Source of the DNA: JACKCP01 sp034007295
GTDB lineage: Bacteria; Desulfobacterota; Desulfobacteria; Desulfobacterales; JACKCP01
DNA: 64,000 nucleotides
NCBI GenBank assembly: GCA_034007295.1
Contig: JAVERC010000003.1
Span: 1-64,000, forward strand
Direction of reading: 5' to 3'
In this document: positions 8,458-17,855 of the stretch, in pieces
Position numbering within the stretch: the stretch's first letter is position 1
How the letters are laid out: each line of letters begins with the position of its first letter
The notes under the pieces: generated by a model
The model's database searches: none
What the model was told of the DNA's origin: nothing
The model's input: only the letters and a program-made list of their open reading frames with translations
Program-made: the position numbers and the translations under genes

Positions 8458-9264
8458 ATGACAGAAAATATAAAAGCGGAAATTCAACCAATTGAATTGA
8501 ATGAAAACAGCACCTTCCAATTTAAATGCCATCCTGGAGTAAGCTGTTTTACAAATTGCTGTAGAAACATAAATATAATGCTTACTCCATACGATATAAT
8601 CAAATTAAAAAACAGAATGCAAATTGATTCTTCTGAATTTCTTGCTGTTTATACTGAGCCAAATATGCTTGAAAAAACTGACCTTCCTGTAATTTCAATG
8701 CGAATGTTAGATGATGAAAGAAAATCATGTCCTTTTGTAAGAGATGGGGAAGGATGTATTATTTACGAAGACAGGCCTACAATATGCAGATATTACCCTG
8801 TAGGATTTGGTGCATTAAGCCATAAAATGCAGGAAAATGAAGACAAAGATTTCTTTTTTCTTATTAAGGAACCAATGTGCAAAGGCCATCTTGAAAAAAA
8901 TGAAATGACAGTAAAAGAATGGCGTCAGGATCAGGGAATAGAAGAAAGGGACAGAATAAATTCAGGGTGGATGGATCTTGTTGTTAGAAAACAGACAACT
9001 ACAACCACAATGAAATTTACTGAAAAAAGCAAGAAACTCTTTTTCATGGTCTGCTATAATATTGATTCTTTCAGAAGATTTGTGTTTGAAAGCGGATTTA
9101 AGGATATGTACAATCTTGATCAAACACTTCTTGATAAATTTGATGATGATATAGAACTTCTTCAGTTTGGATTTGCCTGGCTTAAAGCCATGTTTTTTCA
9201 GGTTGATCCTTTAGGTATTTTTCAGGTTGATCCTGAAAAAGCAGAGCAAAGAATCAAAAAATAA
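8458..9264 (+). CDS. YkgJ-family cysteine-cluster protein
   Basis: 268 residues. The N-terminal cluster FKCHPGVSCFTNCCRNINIM (residues 23-42) and the later CPFVRDGEGCIIYEDRPTIC, followed by RYYPVG, match the YkgJ/CxxCxxCC family, proposed to bind zinc or an iron-sulfur cluster. The C-terminal 140 residues (from the MTVKEW region) are helical and of unknown role. No signal peptide, so cytoplasmic. The family's biochemical function is not established. A second YkgJ-type protein is at 50940. The ribosome site is ACGGAGA, 8 bases before the ATG. Confidence 0.85.
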   Translation: MTENIKAEIQPIELNENSTFQFKCHPGVSCFTNCCRNINIMLTPYDIIKLKNRMQIDSSEFLAVYTEPNMLEKTDLPVISMRMLDDERKSCPFVRDGEGCIIYEDRPTICRYYPVGFGALSHKMQENEDKDFFFLIKEPMCKGHLEKNEMTVKEWRQDQGIEERDRINSGWMDLVVRKQTTTTTMKFTEKSKKLFFMVCYNIDSFRRFVFESGFKDMYNLDQTLLDKFDDDIELLQFGFAWLKAMFFQVDPLGIFQVDPEKAEQRIKK

Positions 9265-9282
9265 ATTTTTTAATTTTCAAAA

Positions 9283-9313
9283 AAAAAGCCGCAAAATTTA
9301 AATGCGGCTTTTT
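9283..9313. terminator. Bidirectional terminator
   Basis: Perfect 11-bp stem AAAAAGCCGCA / TGCGGCTTTTT with a nine-base loop between the converging CxxC-protein and symporter genes. Confidence 0.88.
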
Positions 9314-9342
9314 CTTTTTACAACTGCTCTAAATAAGATTTA

Positions 9343-10698
9343 TTATTTGTTATTAAAATAATCCTTTGTGGTTTTAACAATAACAGGTGTAAGAGCAATA
9401 AGTGCTATAAGGTTTGGAAACGCCATAAGACCGTTAAAAACGTCTGCAATTGTCCAAACAAGGCTAAGCTTAAGCATTGCACCAATTCCTGCAAAAAGTA
9501 CAAAAGCCGCTCTATATGGCATTATTGCTTTTTCTCCGAAAAGATATTCAATTGATTTTTCTCCGTAATAACACCATCCAAGAATTGTTGAAAAAGCAAA
9601 AAGAACAAGTCCTATTGTTACAATATATTCTCCGCCTGGAACAGCTGAAAGCTGGAAAGAGTATGTTGTAAGGTCAGCACCGTTTTTACCTGTTGTCCAT
9701 GCACCTTTTAGAACAATAACAAGGCCTGTCATTGTACAAACAATAATTGTATCAATAAAAGTCTGGGTCATTGAAACAAGTGCCTGTGTTACCGGATGCT
9801 TTGTCCTTGCAGCAGCAGCAGCAATAGGAGCACTACCAAGACCAGATTCGTTTGAAAAAACCCCTCTTGCAACACCCATTCTGATTGTAAGCATAACAGC
9901 AGAACCTGCAAAACCGCCTGTAGCAGCTGTAGGATTAAATGCATGGTTAAATATTATACCAAATGCTGAAGGAATATCAGCAAAGTTTACTATAAGAACA
10001 ATAAGGCAGCTTACTACATAAAAAAGAACCATAAAAGGAACAATAAAACCTGTGACTCTTCCTATGCTCTTAATACCGCCTATTACTACAAGTCCAACAA
10101 AAATCATTGTAACAAGACCTGTAACCCAGAAAGGTACATTGAAGTTTGCATTAAGGGCATCGGCCATGGAATTTGACTGAACCATATTTCCAATACCAAA
10201 AGCTGCTATGGCTGCAAAAACAGCAAAAAGAACACCCATCCATTTCCAGCCGAGTCCGTTTGTAATATAATACATTGGACCACCACTCATATTTCCATTT
10301 GCATCCTTTTCCCTGTAAACAACAGCAAGAACAGCTTCGGCATATTTGGTTGCCATACCGACAAGTCCTGTTATCCACATCCAGAATAATGCACCAGGAC
10401 CCCCAAGGGCAATAGCTGTAGCAACACCTGCTATGTTACCTGTACCGACTGTTGCAGACATGGCTGTCATAAGAGCCTGAAAATGAGAAATGTCGCCTTC
10501 TTCTTCATCGTCATCAGCATCCTGCTTTTTGATAAAAGCAAGATATAAAGATTCACCAAGTGTTGTAAACTGAAGTCCTTTTAATCTTATAGTAAGCCAT
10601 AGACCTGTTCCAACAAGCAATACAAGCAACGGTGCACCCCATATCCATCCGCTGAGCATTCCCATAAAATTTTCCAGAGATTTCAGAAAAGCGTCCAT
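9343..10698 (-). CDS. AGCS-family sodium:alanine/glycine symporter
   Basis: 451 residues and about ten hydrophobic segments. Family markers are TAMSATVGTGNIAGVATAIA near residue 85, GGPGALFWMWITGLVGMATK, YREKDANGNMSGGPMYYI and GVFSNESGLGSAPIAAAAAR. It would import alanine, glycine or a related amino acid with Na+ across the inner membrane. Start ATG at 10698 follows GGGGAGAGG in the mRNA sense. It is a lone gene with no catabolic partner nearby. Sodium coupling agrees with the OadB-like sodium pump at 53.3 kb. Confidence 0.95.
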   Translation of the reverse strand: MDAFLKSLENFMGMLSGWIWGAPLLVLLVGTGLWLTIRLKGLQFTTLGESLYLAFIKKQDADDDEEEGDISHFQALMTAMSATVGTGNIAGVATAIALGGPGALFWMWITGLVGMATKYAEAVLAVVYREKDANGNMSGGPMYYITNGLGWKWMGVLFAVFAAIAAFGIGNMVQSNSMADALNANFNVPFWVTGLVTMIFVGLVVIGGIKSIGRVTGFIVPFMVLFYVVSCLIVLIVNFADIPSAFGIIFNHAFNPTAATGGFAGSAVMLTIRMGVARGVFSNESGLGSAPIAAAAARTKHPVTQALVSMTQTFIDTIIVCTMTGLVIVLKGAWTTGKNGADLTTYSFQLSAVPGGEYIVTIGLVLFAFSTILGWCYYGEKSIEYLFGEKAIMPYRAAFVLFAGIGAMLKLSLVWTIADVFNGLMAFPNLIALIALTPVIVKTTKDYFNNK

Positions 10699-10942
10699 AA
10701 ACCTCTCCCCTTTTTTAATTTGGTTTACATTAATGTCAAATATATTATCATAAACAACAATTATTCGGGGAAAACAGCTCTTTTTCCTAAAAAATTTCAG
10801 AAATTTAAAAAAGCAATTAAAATATCACTTTTATAACTGAAACTTAAAAGAACACTGTTTTCATTCACCAACTAAATAATATGCTCGAAACATCTAGCTC
10901 TGTAAACTTTTTTTTAAAAATCAATTAAATGAAAGGCTTGAC

Positions 10943-12637
10943 ATGAAAAAAATTATTATTTCCTTTTTTATTATTGCATTTGCAGCAGGAGCAGGGGCTT
11001 ATTTTTACTTTGCAAAAGCTCCTGTTCTTTTATCGACAATGCCTGAAAATATCCTTCCAAGGGATACAACTTTTTTTGTGCAAATAAAAAATATTGAAAA
11101 AAATATGGAAAAAATAAGTAAAAATAAACTTGGAAAAAATATTGAAAAAATAAATTTTATTTCCACTGCACAAAAAATTAATCTCCCTAAGGAAACTATA
11201 GAAAAAATTCAATCAATAAAAACAAGCCTTGATTCTAAACTTAATAAAAAAGTTTTTTATAATTTTTTTGGGAAAAACTTTTCTTTAGCATTAATTTCAA
11301 TTGATTTTGATAATTTTGAAACAAAAAAATTCAATCCTGAAATTTTTGATGCTGTTTTTTTAATTGAACCAAAAGCAAACGCCAAATTTTCTCAATTTAT
11401 TTCAGAAACAATTCCTGAAATAGAAAAAAAAGAGGATTTTAATTACAAAAATACAACTATTTCAAAAACAAGATATAAAGACAGTTTTGATTTCTATAAC
11501 TTTATAAAAAATGAGTACATTGTTATTACTTTTAATCCTGAAACAGCAAAAAAAATTATTGATACAAAAAAAGATGAGAACTCACTTGCCTCAACAAAAA
11601 AATTTGCAAAAATAAAAAATAAAATTAATTCCAAAACAAGAGATTTTTTTGTTTATTTTAACTCAGATGAAATAATATCAAAACTTGAAACTTTATCAAA
11701 AAACCCTGATTTTGATTTTTTGAACAATTTTAACCAAAGACTTAACAAAGATTTAAAATCATTAATTTTTTGTGGGTTTGACAAATCAGACTCTTTTTAT
11801 GAATCAATTTCAGAAATTGAATTAAATTACACAAATTCCATTCCAAAAGAAAATGCCAAAAAATTTTTATCAATGGTTCCATCTGATCTTGTAAGTTTTT
11901 CATGGCAGAACAATTTTGATCTTAAAAAAATACTTAATGATTATTTAATTGACCCTGAAAAAATAAAAGACTTTGAAGAAAAACTTCTCATGGACTCAGG
12001 TATTGACAGTGAGACATTTTACAATGGATTTAAGGGTGAATTAGGACTTATTTTTATTGATACTGATACAAATGGAATGTTTCCTATACCTTCACTTGCT
12101 TTTGTATTTGATAAAAATGCAGGAAGTTTTTTTGACAAATATTTTGATTTTTTACAAAAAAAACAAAATAATGCCATACCAGTTCAGGAAAAAACAATAA
12201 CAAATACAAATATCAAATCAATTCCCCTTCCCCTTGGAAAAGCAATTGAGCCTTCTTGGGGCTATTTTAATGATTATTTTATATTTGCTATGAATTCAGA
12301 GGTTTTTACCCAAATTATTAATGCTGCAAATTCTGAAAATTCCATAGAAAACAACAAAAATTTCAAATTCATAAAAAAAGAACTTCCTGATGAATTTCAT
12401 ATGATTTCATTTCTAAATACAGTAAAATTAATGGAAAATATCAAATCTTCTGGAGACTCCCTTTTAAAACTTGCAGCTTTTAAGGCTCCTGATTTAACTG
12501 ATAAAGGAAGCATAGTTCTAAACGAAATTATTTATCCTTTGTGCGACGGTCTTTCCATATACGAAACCGTTGGAAGTTCTTCTGTATTTGATGAAAATAA
12601 ATTACACGGAAAATCAATAACAAAAATATCTAAATAG
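10943..12637 (+). CDS. Exported or membrane-anchored DUF3352-like protein
   Basis: 564 residues, extremely rich in Lys, Asn, Phe and Ile. An N-terminal hydrophobic segment (about residues 2-22) is a signal peptide or anchor. It is followed by PENILPRDTTFFVQIKN, the kind of start seen in DUF3352 proteins (LPxdt.~~v~i). A second such unit seems to begin at about residue 310 (FLSMVPSDLVSFSWQNNFDL). FYNGFKGELGLIFIDTD and PIPSLAFVFDKNAG also suit that fold. Function unknown. The family assignment is by eye and moderate. The gene is bounded by family A and B repeats downstream. Confidence 0.7.
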   Translation: MKKIIISFFIIAFAAGAGAYFYFAKAPVLLSTMPENILPRDTTFFVQIKNIEKNMEKISKNKLGKNIEKINFISTAQKINLPKETIEKIQSIKTSLDSKLNKKVFYNFFGKNFSLALISIDFDNFETKKFNPEIFDAVFLIEPKANAKFSQFISETIPEIEKKEDFNYKNTTISKTRYKDSFDFYNFIKNEYIVITFNPETAKKIIDTKKDENSLASTKKFAKIKNKINSKTRDFFVYFNSDEIISKLETLSKNPDFDFLNNFNQRLNKDLKSLIFCGFDKSDSFYESISEIELNYTNSIPKENAKKFLSMVPSDLVSFSWQNNFDLKKILNDYLIDPEKIKDFEEKLLMDSGIDSETFYNGFKGELGLIFIDTDTNGMFPIPSLAFVFDKNAGSFFDKYFDFLQKKQNNAIPVQEKTITNTNIKSIPLPLGKAIEPSWGYFNDYFIFAMNSEVFTQIINAANSENSIENNKNFKFIKKELPDEFHMISFLNTVKLMENIKSSGDSLLKLAAFKAPDLTDKGSIVLNEIIYPLCDGLSIYETVGSSSVFDENKLHGKSITKISK

Positions 12638-12783
12638 TGATTGGCCGAAAACGAAAATTTTTTGTTCAGTTCAAGGAAGATGAAAAATTTAACCTTTAGG
12701 ATACATTAAATATTTTGAGGATTAAATTTTGAATCTGACGCAGAAATGGGCAAAAAAGGCCGTTTTCGTTCAGCAACTAAATA
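12637..12783 (-). repeat. Family A palindromic repeat, copy 2
   Basis: Reverse-oriented full-length copy. It runs from GATTGGCCGAAAACGAAAAT (12639) to GGCCGTTTTCGTTCAGCAAC (12757-12776), with core TTTGAGGATTAAATTTTGAA near 12713-12732. The flanks carry the direct repeat CTAAATA at 12630-12636 and 12777-12783. Confidence 0.8.
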
Positions 12784-12786
12784 AAA

Positions 12787-12825
12787 CAAAAAACCCTTTT
12801 AAGCACAAAACTTAAAGGGGTTTTT
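12787..12825. terminator. Hairpin terminator
   Basis: Stem AAAAACCCTTTTAAG / CTTAAAGGGGTTTTT with one mismatch and a seven-base loop. T-run on both sides; it can serve the gene at 10943 and queD from the other side. Confidence 0.75.
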
Positions 12826-12879
12826 ACTAAAAAAAATTTAGAACCTAGATTAAGCGATTTTAAATTTTATTATATAAAG

Positions 12880-13026
12880 CCATATTGTATCAGGCCGTAT
12901 TTTTGCTGCTATGAGTGATGCAATTTCAGCATAAAACTCGACAAAATATAAATCCTGCAGGGTTTCATATTTTAGATCTAATACTTAATTCATTAAAATT
13001 TTTTAAATTTAAAAATATGAAACCTC
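12880..13026 (-). repeat. Family B repeat, copy 1
   Basis: On the minus strand: GGTTTCATATTTTT (13024-13011) pairs with AAAATATGAAACC (12973-12961). They are followed by TTTTATGC, AATTGCATCA and GGCCTGATACAAT. The same order is seen at 54459 and 55592. Confidence 0.75.
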
Positions 13027-13043
13027 TGTTCAAGTTGAAACAA

Positions 13044-13418
13044 TTATTTTTCAGGATAATAAGTAGCTGCTGCATTATCAGATTCCCACACAGTTACCCT
13101 TGAAACACTTATGTCTTTATTTTCAATTCTTTTTTCAATTTCATCTGAAATAAATTTTGCCAGAACTTCAGAAGATGCATTGATATTTTTAAAAGGCTCA
13201 AGTTCATTCAAATATTTATGGTCAAGATATCCAAGAATTTCCCTTAAATAATTTTTTATTATGCCAAAATCTATTACAACACCAAATTCATTGAGCTTGT
13301 CAGATTTTATATAAAGTTCTGTTCTCCAGTTATGGCCGTGGAGATTTTCACATTTTTCAGTAACATTTGATAAACGGTGTGCTGCTGCAAAACTTCCAGT
13401 AACCTTAAGTTCATACAT
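13044..13418 (-). CDS. queD: 6-carboxytetrahydropterin synthase (QueD/PTPS family)
   Basis: 124 residues, the length of bacterial QueD. Zinc ligands are visible as H in FAAAHRLSN and the pair in NLHGHNWR. The catalytic Cys is in TEKCENLHGH, and GVVIDFGIIK, LDHKYLNE and VTVWESDNAAATY complete the signature. It converts dihydroneopterin triphosphate to 6-carboxytetrahydropterin in queuosine synthesis. Its start lies 3 bp after the dnaJ stop, so it is co-transcribed with dnaJ; no other queuosine gene is in the window. Confidence 0.93.
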   Translation of the reverse strand: MYELKVTGSFAAAHRLSNVTEKCENLHGHNWRTELYIKSDKLNEFGVVIDFGIIKNYLREILGYLDHKYLNELEPFKNINASSEVLAKFISDEIEKRIENKDISVSRVTVWESDNAAATYYPEK

Positions 13419-13421
13419 ATT

Positions 13422-14519
13422 TTAAAATCCTTTTAAAAGATTTTTTAATTTATTTGTAATCTTGTTTTCATCAAGCTTGTTAAATTCCTTTAAAAGCTTT
13501 TCCTGCTTCTTGTTTATGCTTGTTGGTGTTTTTATATGAAAAATAACTATCTGATCCCCTCTTTGTCCAGTTCTAAGAGATGGTACACCTTCATTTCTTA
13601 ATCTTATTTTATCTCCAAACTGGGTGCCTTTGGGGATTTCTATTTCAAGCTCACCGCTTATGGTTGGAATTGTTATTTTATCTCCAAGAGCTGCCTGAAT
13701 AAAAGTAATATCAACATAGCAGATTAAATCTGTACCCCTTCTTTCAAAATGCTTATGGGGTTTAACTGCAATAAAAATATAAAGATCTCCGCTTGGACCG
13801 CCTCCGGTTCCTGATTCACCTTCTCCGGTAAGTCTTAGTTTTGATCCATTATCAACTCCTTTAGGAATTTTTAAGGAAACTTTTCTTTTTTTCTGAACAA
13901 CGCCCCTTCCCTTGCACTCTTTGCACGGCTCTTTTATTATAGAACCCTTTCCCTTGCAATATGGACAAGTTGACCTTACTGTAAAAAACCCCTGGGATTC
14001 AGTATACTGTCCAGAACCTCCGCAGGCAGGACATACTTCAGGAGAAGTTCCAGGCTCGCTTCCTGTGCCTGAACATCTTTCGCATTTTTCATTTTTGAGA
14101 AGCTCAAGTTCCTTGTCTGCTCCAAAAACTGCTTCTTCAAATTCTATTTCAAGATCATATCTTAAATCAGATCCCCTAACAGCACCTGACCTTCTTCGCC
14201 TTCCCCTGCCAAAACCGAAAAATTCCTGAAAAATATCTCCAAAATCAGAAAAAATATCATTAAAATCTCCAGCCCCTGAAAAACCTGCACCATTTAATCC
14301 TTCATGGCCGTACTGATCATAAATTTTTCTTTTTTCAACATCAGATAAAACTGCATATGCTTCAGATGCTTCCTTGAATTTTTCCTCTGCTTCATTGTCT
14401 CCGGGATTTCGGTCTGGATGATACTTCATTGCAACTTTTCTGTATCTTTTTTTTAAGGTGTCTGAATCAACATCCCTTTCAACCCCTAAAATCTCGTAAT
14501 AGTCTTTTTTTGTTGTCAT
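13422..14519 (-). CDS. dnaJ: Chaperone protein DnaJ
   Basis: 365 residues. J-domain at residues 5-70 with the HPD motif in KYHPDRNPGDNEAEEKF. A Gly/Phe region follows (GFSGAGDFNDIFSDFGDIF). The four zinc repeats of a type I DnaJ are present: CERCSGTG, CPACGGSG, CPYCKGKG and CKECKGRG. A C-terminal substrate-binding domain follows. It is the co-chaperone that stimulates DnaK ATPase. dnaK and grpE are not beside it; queD is downstream instead. Start ATG at 14519 is unambiguous (MTTKKDYYEILGVERD). Confidence 0.97.
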   Translation of the reverse strand: MTTKKDYYEILGVERDVDSDTLKKRYRKVAMKYHPDRNPGDNEAEEKFKEASEAYAVLSDVEKRKIYDQYGHEGLNGAGFSGAGDFNDIFSDFGDIFQEFFGFGRGRRRRSGAVRGSDLRYDLEIEFEEAVFGADKELELLKNEKCERCSGTGSEPGTSPEVCPACGGSGQYTESQGFFTVRSTCPYCKGKGSIIKEPCKECKGRGVVQKKRKVSLKIPKGVDNGSKLRLTGEGESGTGGGPSGDLYIFIAVKPHKHFERRGTDLICYVDITFIQAALGDKITIPTISGELEIEIPKGTQFGDKIRLRNEGVPSLRTGQRGDQIVIFHIKTPTSINKKQEKLLKEFNKLDENKITNKLKNLLKGF

Positions 14520-14591
14520 TATAAAAAACCTGAGCTTTATGTTTGTTGTTTAAAGTTTAAGTTTGTGCTAAATGTTTTGCCGTTCTCAATT

Positions 14592-14634
14592 AAAATTGGC
14601 TTCCGACCCTGATTTTCCGGAAGCCAAAATTTTA
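14592..14634. repeat. Inverted repeat in the dnaJ-ubiE divergent spacer
   Basis: TTGGCTTCCG (14596-14605) pairs with CGGAAGCCAA (14618-14627), flanked by AAAA and a T-rich stretch. Terminator-like shape, but it lies between two divergent starts. It could form in the 5' leader of ubiE. Confidence 0.55.
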
Positions 14635-14667
14635 TAATAATAATTAATACATAAAACGGTATTGTCA

Positions 14668-15372
14668 ATGAATAAGAATGAACGCAAGTTTATAAAAAAC
14701 ATGTTTGATAAAATTGCACCCTGGTATGATTTTCTAAACAGGTTTTTAAGCCTCAGGCAGGATGTGTCTTGGAGAAAAAAAGCAGTAAAATCTCTTGAAC
14801 TAAAAACAAAAAATCCTAAAGTACTTGATATGGCCTGCGGAACCTGTGATATAGGCCTTGAAATTTTAAAACAAAATAAAACTGCCCAAATTACAGGAGC
14901 AGATTTTTCATGGGAAATGCTTAAGTTTTCCAAAAAAAAAATAGGCATTAAAAATAAATCAGATAAATTTTCTCTTGTTTCCTCCAATGCCCTTTTTTCT
15001 CCTTTTAAAGATCAAACCTTTGATGCGGTTACAATAGCATTTGGAATAAGAAATATTGTCAACAGAAAAAAAGCTCTTGAAAATTTTTATTCAAGCTTGA
15101 AAAAAGGCGGTAAAATTGCTGTTTTAGAGCTGACAACTCCTGAAAATAAATTTTTAAAAACAATTTATCTATTCTATTTTTTAAAAATACTTCCTGCAAT
15201 AGGCGGACTTTTTTCAAAAAATTATTCTGCATACACTTATCTGCCCCAATCTGTTATTAATTTCCCATCTTCACAGGAATTTTTAAAAATTATGGAAAGT
15301 GCAGGATTTAAAAATTTAAAATACAAAAATTTTACTTTTGGAATATGCACCCTTTTTACAGGGGAAAAATAA
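14668..15372 (+). CDS. ubiE: Demethylmenaquinone/ubiquinone methyltransferase UbiE/MenG
   Basis: 234 residues from the ATG at 14668; a TTG at 14662 in frame is possible but no better placed, and neither has a strong ribosome site. MFDKIAPWYDFLNRFLSLRQ is the UbiE N-terminal signature, VLDMACGTCDIGLEI is the SAM-binding motif I, and FDAVTIAFGIRNIVNRKKAL is motif II. It performs the last C-methylation in menaquinone synthesis, the expected quinone of an anaerobe. It is divergent from dnaJ and ends at a hairpin. Confidence 0.93.
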   Translation: MNKNERKFIKNMFDKIAPWYDFLNRFLSLRQDVSWRKKAVKSLELKTKNPKVLDMACGTCDIGLEILKQNKTAQITGADFSWEMLKFSKKKIGIKNKSDKFSLVSSNALFSPFKDQTFDAVTIAFGIRNIVNRKKALENFYSSLKKGGKIAVLELTTPENKFLKTIYLFYFLKILPAIGGLFSKNYSAYTYLPQSVINFPSSQEFLKIMESAGFKNLKYKNFTFGICTLFTGEK

Positions 15373-15406
15373 ATTAAAGCCCTGATAAATTCATCAGGGC
15401 TTAATT
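15372..15406. terminator. Bidirectional terminator between ubiE and nadB
   Basis: Stem AATTAAAGCCCTGAT / ATCAGGGCTTAATT, one bulged A, six-base loop, with A/T flanks on both sides. Confidence 0.85.
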
Positions 15407-15446
15407 GACTGTTAACAGAAAATAAAATTTTACTGTCTTTTTAAAC

Positions 15447-17057
15447 TTAATTTTTCATCTTTATTAATGTGTTTTCAATATTTTTTTCATTTTTAAAAGG
15501 ATAATCTATTGAAAAATGAAGGCCTCTGCTTTCTTTTCTTTTTCTTGCACACTTTATTATAAGCTCTGCTACAAGTGCAATATTTCTGAGTTCTATTAAA
15601 TCAGGAGTAACTTTAAAATCCCAGTAATACTCGTTTATTTCCTCCTGAATTGCCTTTATTCTTCTTTTTGCCCTTTCAAGTCTTTTGTCAGATCTTACTA
15701 TTCCAACATAATTCCACATGAAAAGCCTTATTTCATCCCAGTTATGTGAAACCATTATGGCTTCATCACTGTCTGTTGTTCCTGATTCATCCCATACAGG
15801 AACATCTTCAATTGGAATATTGAAATCTGTTGAATTAAGAGCATCTTTTGATGACCTGTCAGCATAAACCAAAGCTTCAAGAAGAGAATTGCTTGCAAGC
15901 CTGTTTGCTCCGTGAAGCCCTGTACATGCTGTTTCACCAACAGCATAAAGGTTTTTTATATCTGAATGGCCGTTAAGATCTGTTGCAACACCTCCGCACA
16001 TATAATGGGCAGCAGGAACAACAGGTATATAATCTTTTGTCATGTCTATATTGTATTCAAGGCATTTTTCATAAAGATTTGGAAATCTTTTCTTAACAAA
16101 TTCAGGATCTTTATGTGTAATATCAAGAAATACAGAGTCATCTCCGGATTTTTTCATTTCATGGTCTATTGCCCTTGCAACAACATCTCTGCATGCTAAA
16201 TCTTCAAGAGGGCTGTATTCCTTCATGAATTTTTTTCCCCTTGCGTCCCTTAATACTGCACCTTCGCCTCGTACAGCCTCTGATATTAGAAAGTTCTTGG
16301 CCTTGGGATGAAAAAGACAGGTTGGATGAAACTGTACAAACTCAAGATTTGCAACACTTGCTCCGGCACGATATGCCATTGCTATTCCGTCTCCTGTTGC
16401 AACATCTGGATTGCTTGTATAAAGATAAACCTTTCCGCTTCCTCCGCAGGCAAGAACGGTTTTTCTTGCACTGAAACTTTTTACTTTATTTGTGGTTTTA
16501 TCAAGAATATAGGCTCCGCTGCATTCTCTTTCACAGGTTGTTACAATAACGCCCCTGTTTATGACTGTTGATTTGGTAATAAGGTCTACTGCAATATGAT
16601 TTTCATAAACATCAATATTTGGATGTTTTTTTACCTTTTCAACCAAAACATTCTGGATTTCTCTTCCTGTCATATCAACTGAATGGACTATTCTTTCAGC
16701 AGAATGGCCTCCTTCTCTTCCAAGATCAAGTTTTGTTTCATCTGTTTCAACCCGATCAAATTTTACTCCCATATCAATAAGCTCCTTAATCATATGGGGG
16801 CCTTCAGATACTACCATCTCAGTCACTTCAAGACTGCAAAGACCGTCGCCTGCTTCTAAAGTATCCTTTACATGAAGCTCAAAAGAATCCTTGTCATCAA
16901 ATACTGAAGCAACTCCTCCCTGTGCCTTTGAAGTATTTGTTTCAAATATATCTTTTTTTGTAACAACACTTACCTTTCCTTTGTCTGCTACTTTAAGTGC
17001 AAACATTAATCCTGCAACACCGCTTCCTATAACAAGAAAATCTGTTTTTATTTCCAT
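15447..17057 (-). CDS. nadB: L-aspartate oxidase
   Basis: 536 residues, normal for NadB. FAD-binding GxGxxG at the N-terminus (FLVIGSGVAGLMFALKVAD). TNTSKAQGGVASVFDDKDSF, FVQFHPTCLFHP, SEAVRGEGAVLRDARGKKFM and GLHGANRLASNSLLEALVYA are diagnostic of NadB rather than fumarate reductase. It oxidises aspartate to iminoaspartate for quinolinate synthesis in NAD formation, using fumarate as acceptor under anaerobic conditions in many bacteria. It lies 26 bp after the SH3-protein gene on the same strand; nadA and nadC are not here. Confidence 0.95.
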   Translation of the reverse strand: MEIKTDFLVIGSGVAGLMFALKVADKGKVSVVTKKDIFETNTSKAQGGVASVFDDKDSFELHVKDTLEAGDGLCSLEVTEMVVSEGPHMIKELIDMGVKFDRVETDETKLDLGREGGHSAERIVHSVDMTGREIQNVLVEKVKKHPNIDVYENHIAVDLITKSTVINRGVIVTTCERECSGAYILDKTTNKVKSFSARKTVLACGGSGKVYLYTSNPDVATGDGIAMAYRAGASVANLEFVQFHPTCLFHPKAKNFLISEAVRGEGAVLRDARGKKFMKEYSPLEDLACRDVVARAIDHEMKKSGDDSVFLDITHKDPEFVKKRFPNLYEKCLEYNIDMTKDYIPVVPAAHYMCGGVATDLNGHSDIKNLYAVGETACTGLHGANRLASNSLLEALVYADRSSKDALNSTDFNIPIEDVPVWDESGTTDSDEAIMVSHNWDEIRLFMWNYVGIVRSDKRLERAKRRIKAIQEEINEYYWDFKVTPDLIELRNIALVAELIIKCARKRKESRGLHFSIDYPFKNEKNIENTLIKMKN

Positions 17058-17083
17058 TATTAATCTTTCATATAATTTTTATT

Positions 17084-17716
17084 TTAGTATAACCTGCTTG
17101 TTTTTTTCTTTTTTGTACTCAGACCTATTATAAAACCAACAAGCAAAACAGCAGAACCTGCAAGAAATATTTTCAAATTCCTTTCCATAAGCTTAGATTC
17201 AAGCTCTGAAGCTGCAATATTTCTTTCTTCTAAAAGTTTTGATTTTTCATCATATTCTTTTTTAAGCTCAAGATAATTTGCTGCTTCTTTTTTAAGAGTT
17301 ATATATTTTTCATTTAGCTCTTCATAATCTTTTCTTACTGAATTAAGCTCCATTTTTAATTCTGAATTCTCTTCCCTTAAAACTTTCAACTCTTCCTTAT
17401 TTTTTTCATTTTCAGAGGAAAGTTCTTCAAATTTAGAAGTAAGCTTAGAAAGTTTTTGGGAATTTGGCTGCTCATCTTTTAAAAATCTTGTCAGAACATA
17501 ACCTTCAAGACCATTTTTTCTTTTTACTTTTGTCCATTGATCTCCATACTCAATCACATCAAGCCTTTCTCCAGAGGGAACCATTGCTACAATTTTATGC
17601 TGGGTTCCCATACCCGTTCTCATTGTCACTTCAAAGGAATCTGTAACATAAAGAAATGCAGCAAAGCCTTTTGTCGTCAGCGAAAAAAATATAAGAAATA
17701 AAATAATTTTTTTCAT
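17084..17716 (-). CDS. SH3-domain protein with coiled coil and C-terminal anchor (TIGR04211-like)
   Basis: 210 residues. Signal peptide at 1-19, then a bacterial SH3 domain (about 20-80: YVTDSFEVTMRTGMGTQHKI ... LEGYVLTRFLKDEQP). A long Glu/Lys coiled coil covers about 85-180. One membrane helix follows near 186-202 (IFLAGSAVLLVGFIIGLS) with a basic tail. This order is that of the TIGR04211 SH3-and-anchor family. It is periplasmic and tethered to the inner membrane; a role in envelope maintenance is inferred, not shown. It is first in a two-gene unit with nadB. Confidence 0.85.
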   Translation of the reverse strand: MKKIILFLIFFSLTTKGFAAFLYVTDSFEVTMRTGMGTQHKIVAMVPSGERLDVIEYGDQWTKVKRKNGLEGYVLTRFLKDEQPNSQKLSKLTSKFEELSSENEKNKEELKVLREENSELKMELNSVRKDYEELNEKYITLKKEAANYLELKKEYDEKSKLLEERNIAASELESKLMERNLKIFLAGSAVLLVGFIIGLSTKKKKTSRLY

Positions 17717-17855
17717 GTCCTTTTCCTTTTTATTTAAAATTATTTTTATTTAAATTTTATATGTAAAAATAGAATTTCTTGAAAAAATTTTAATTGTCAA
17801 TATGATATTATCGCTTTAAAACCAGAAATCAAAAAATTTATCAAGGCAATACAAA

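Larger units (their letters stand above)
12638..13043. other. 406-bp gap filled by repeats
   Basis: No gene seen. The gap holds a family A repeat (minus), a terminator, and a family B repeat (minus). A 62-codon open frame inside it overlaps the family B repeat and has no family features. Confidence 0.7.

Noticed and set aside
12915..13103. Open frame of 62 codons on the plus strand
   Set aside because: It lies inside a family B repeat, runs into the 3' end of queD, has no ribosome site and no recognisable protein features.
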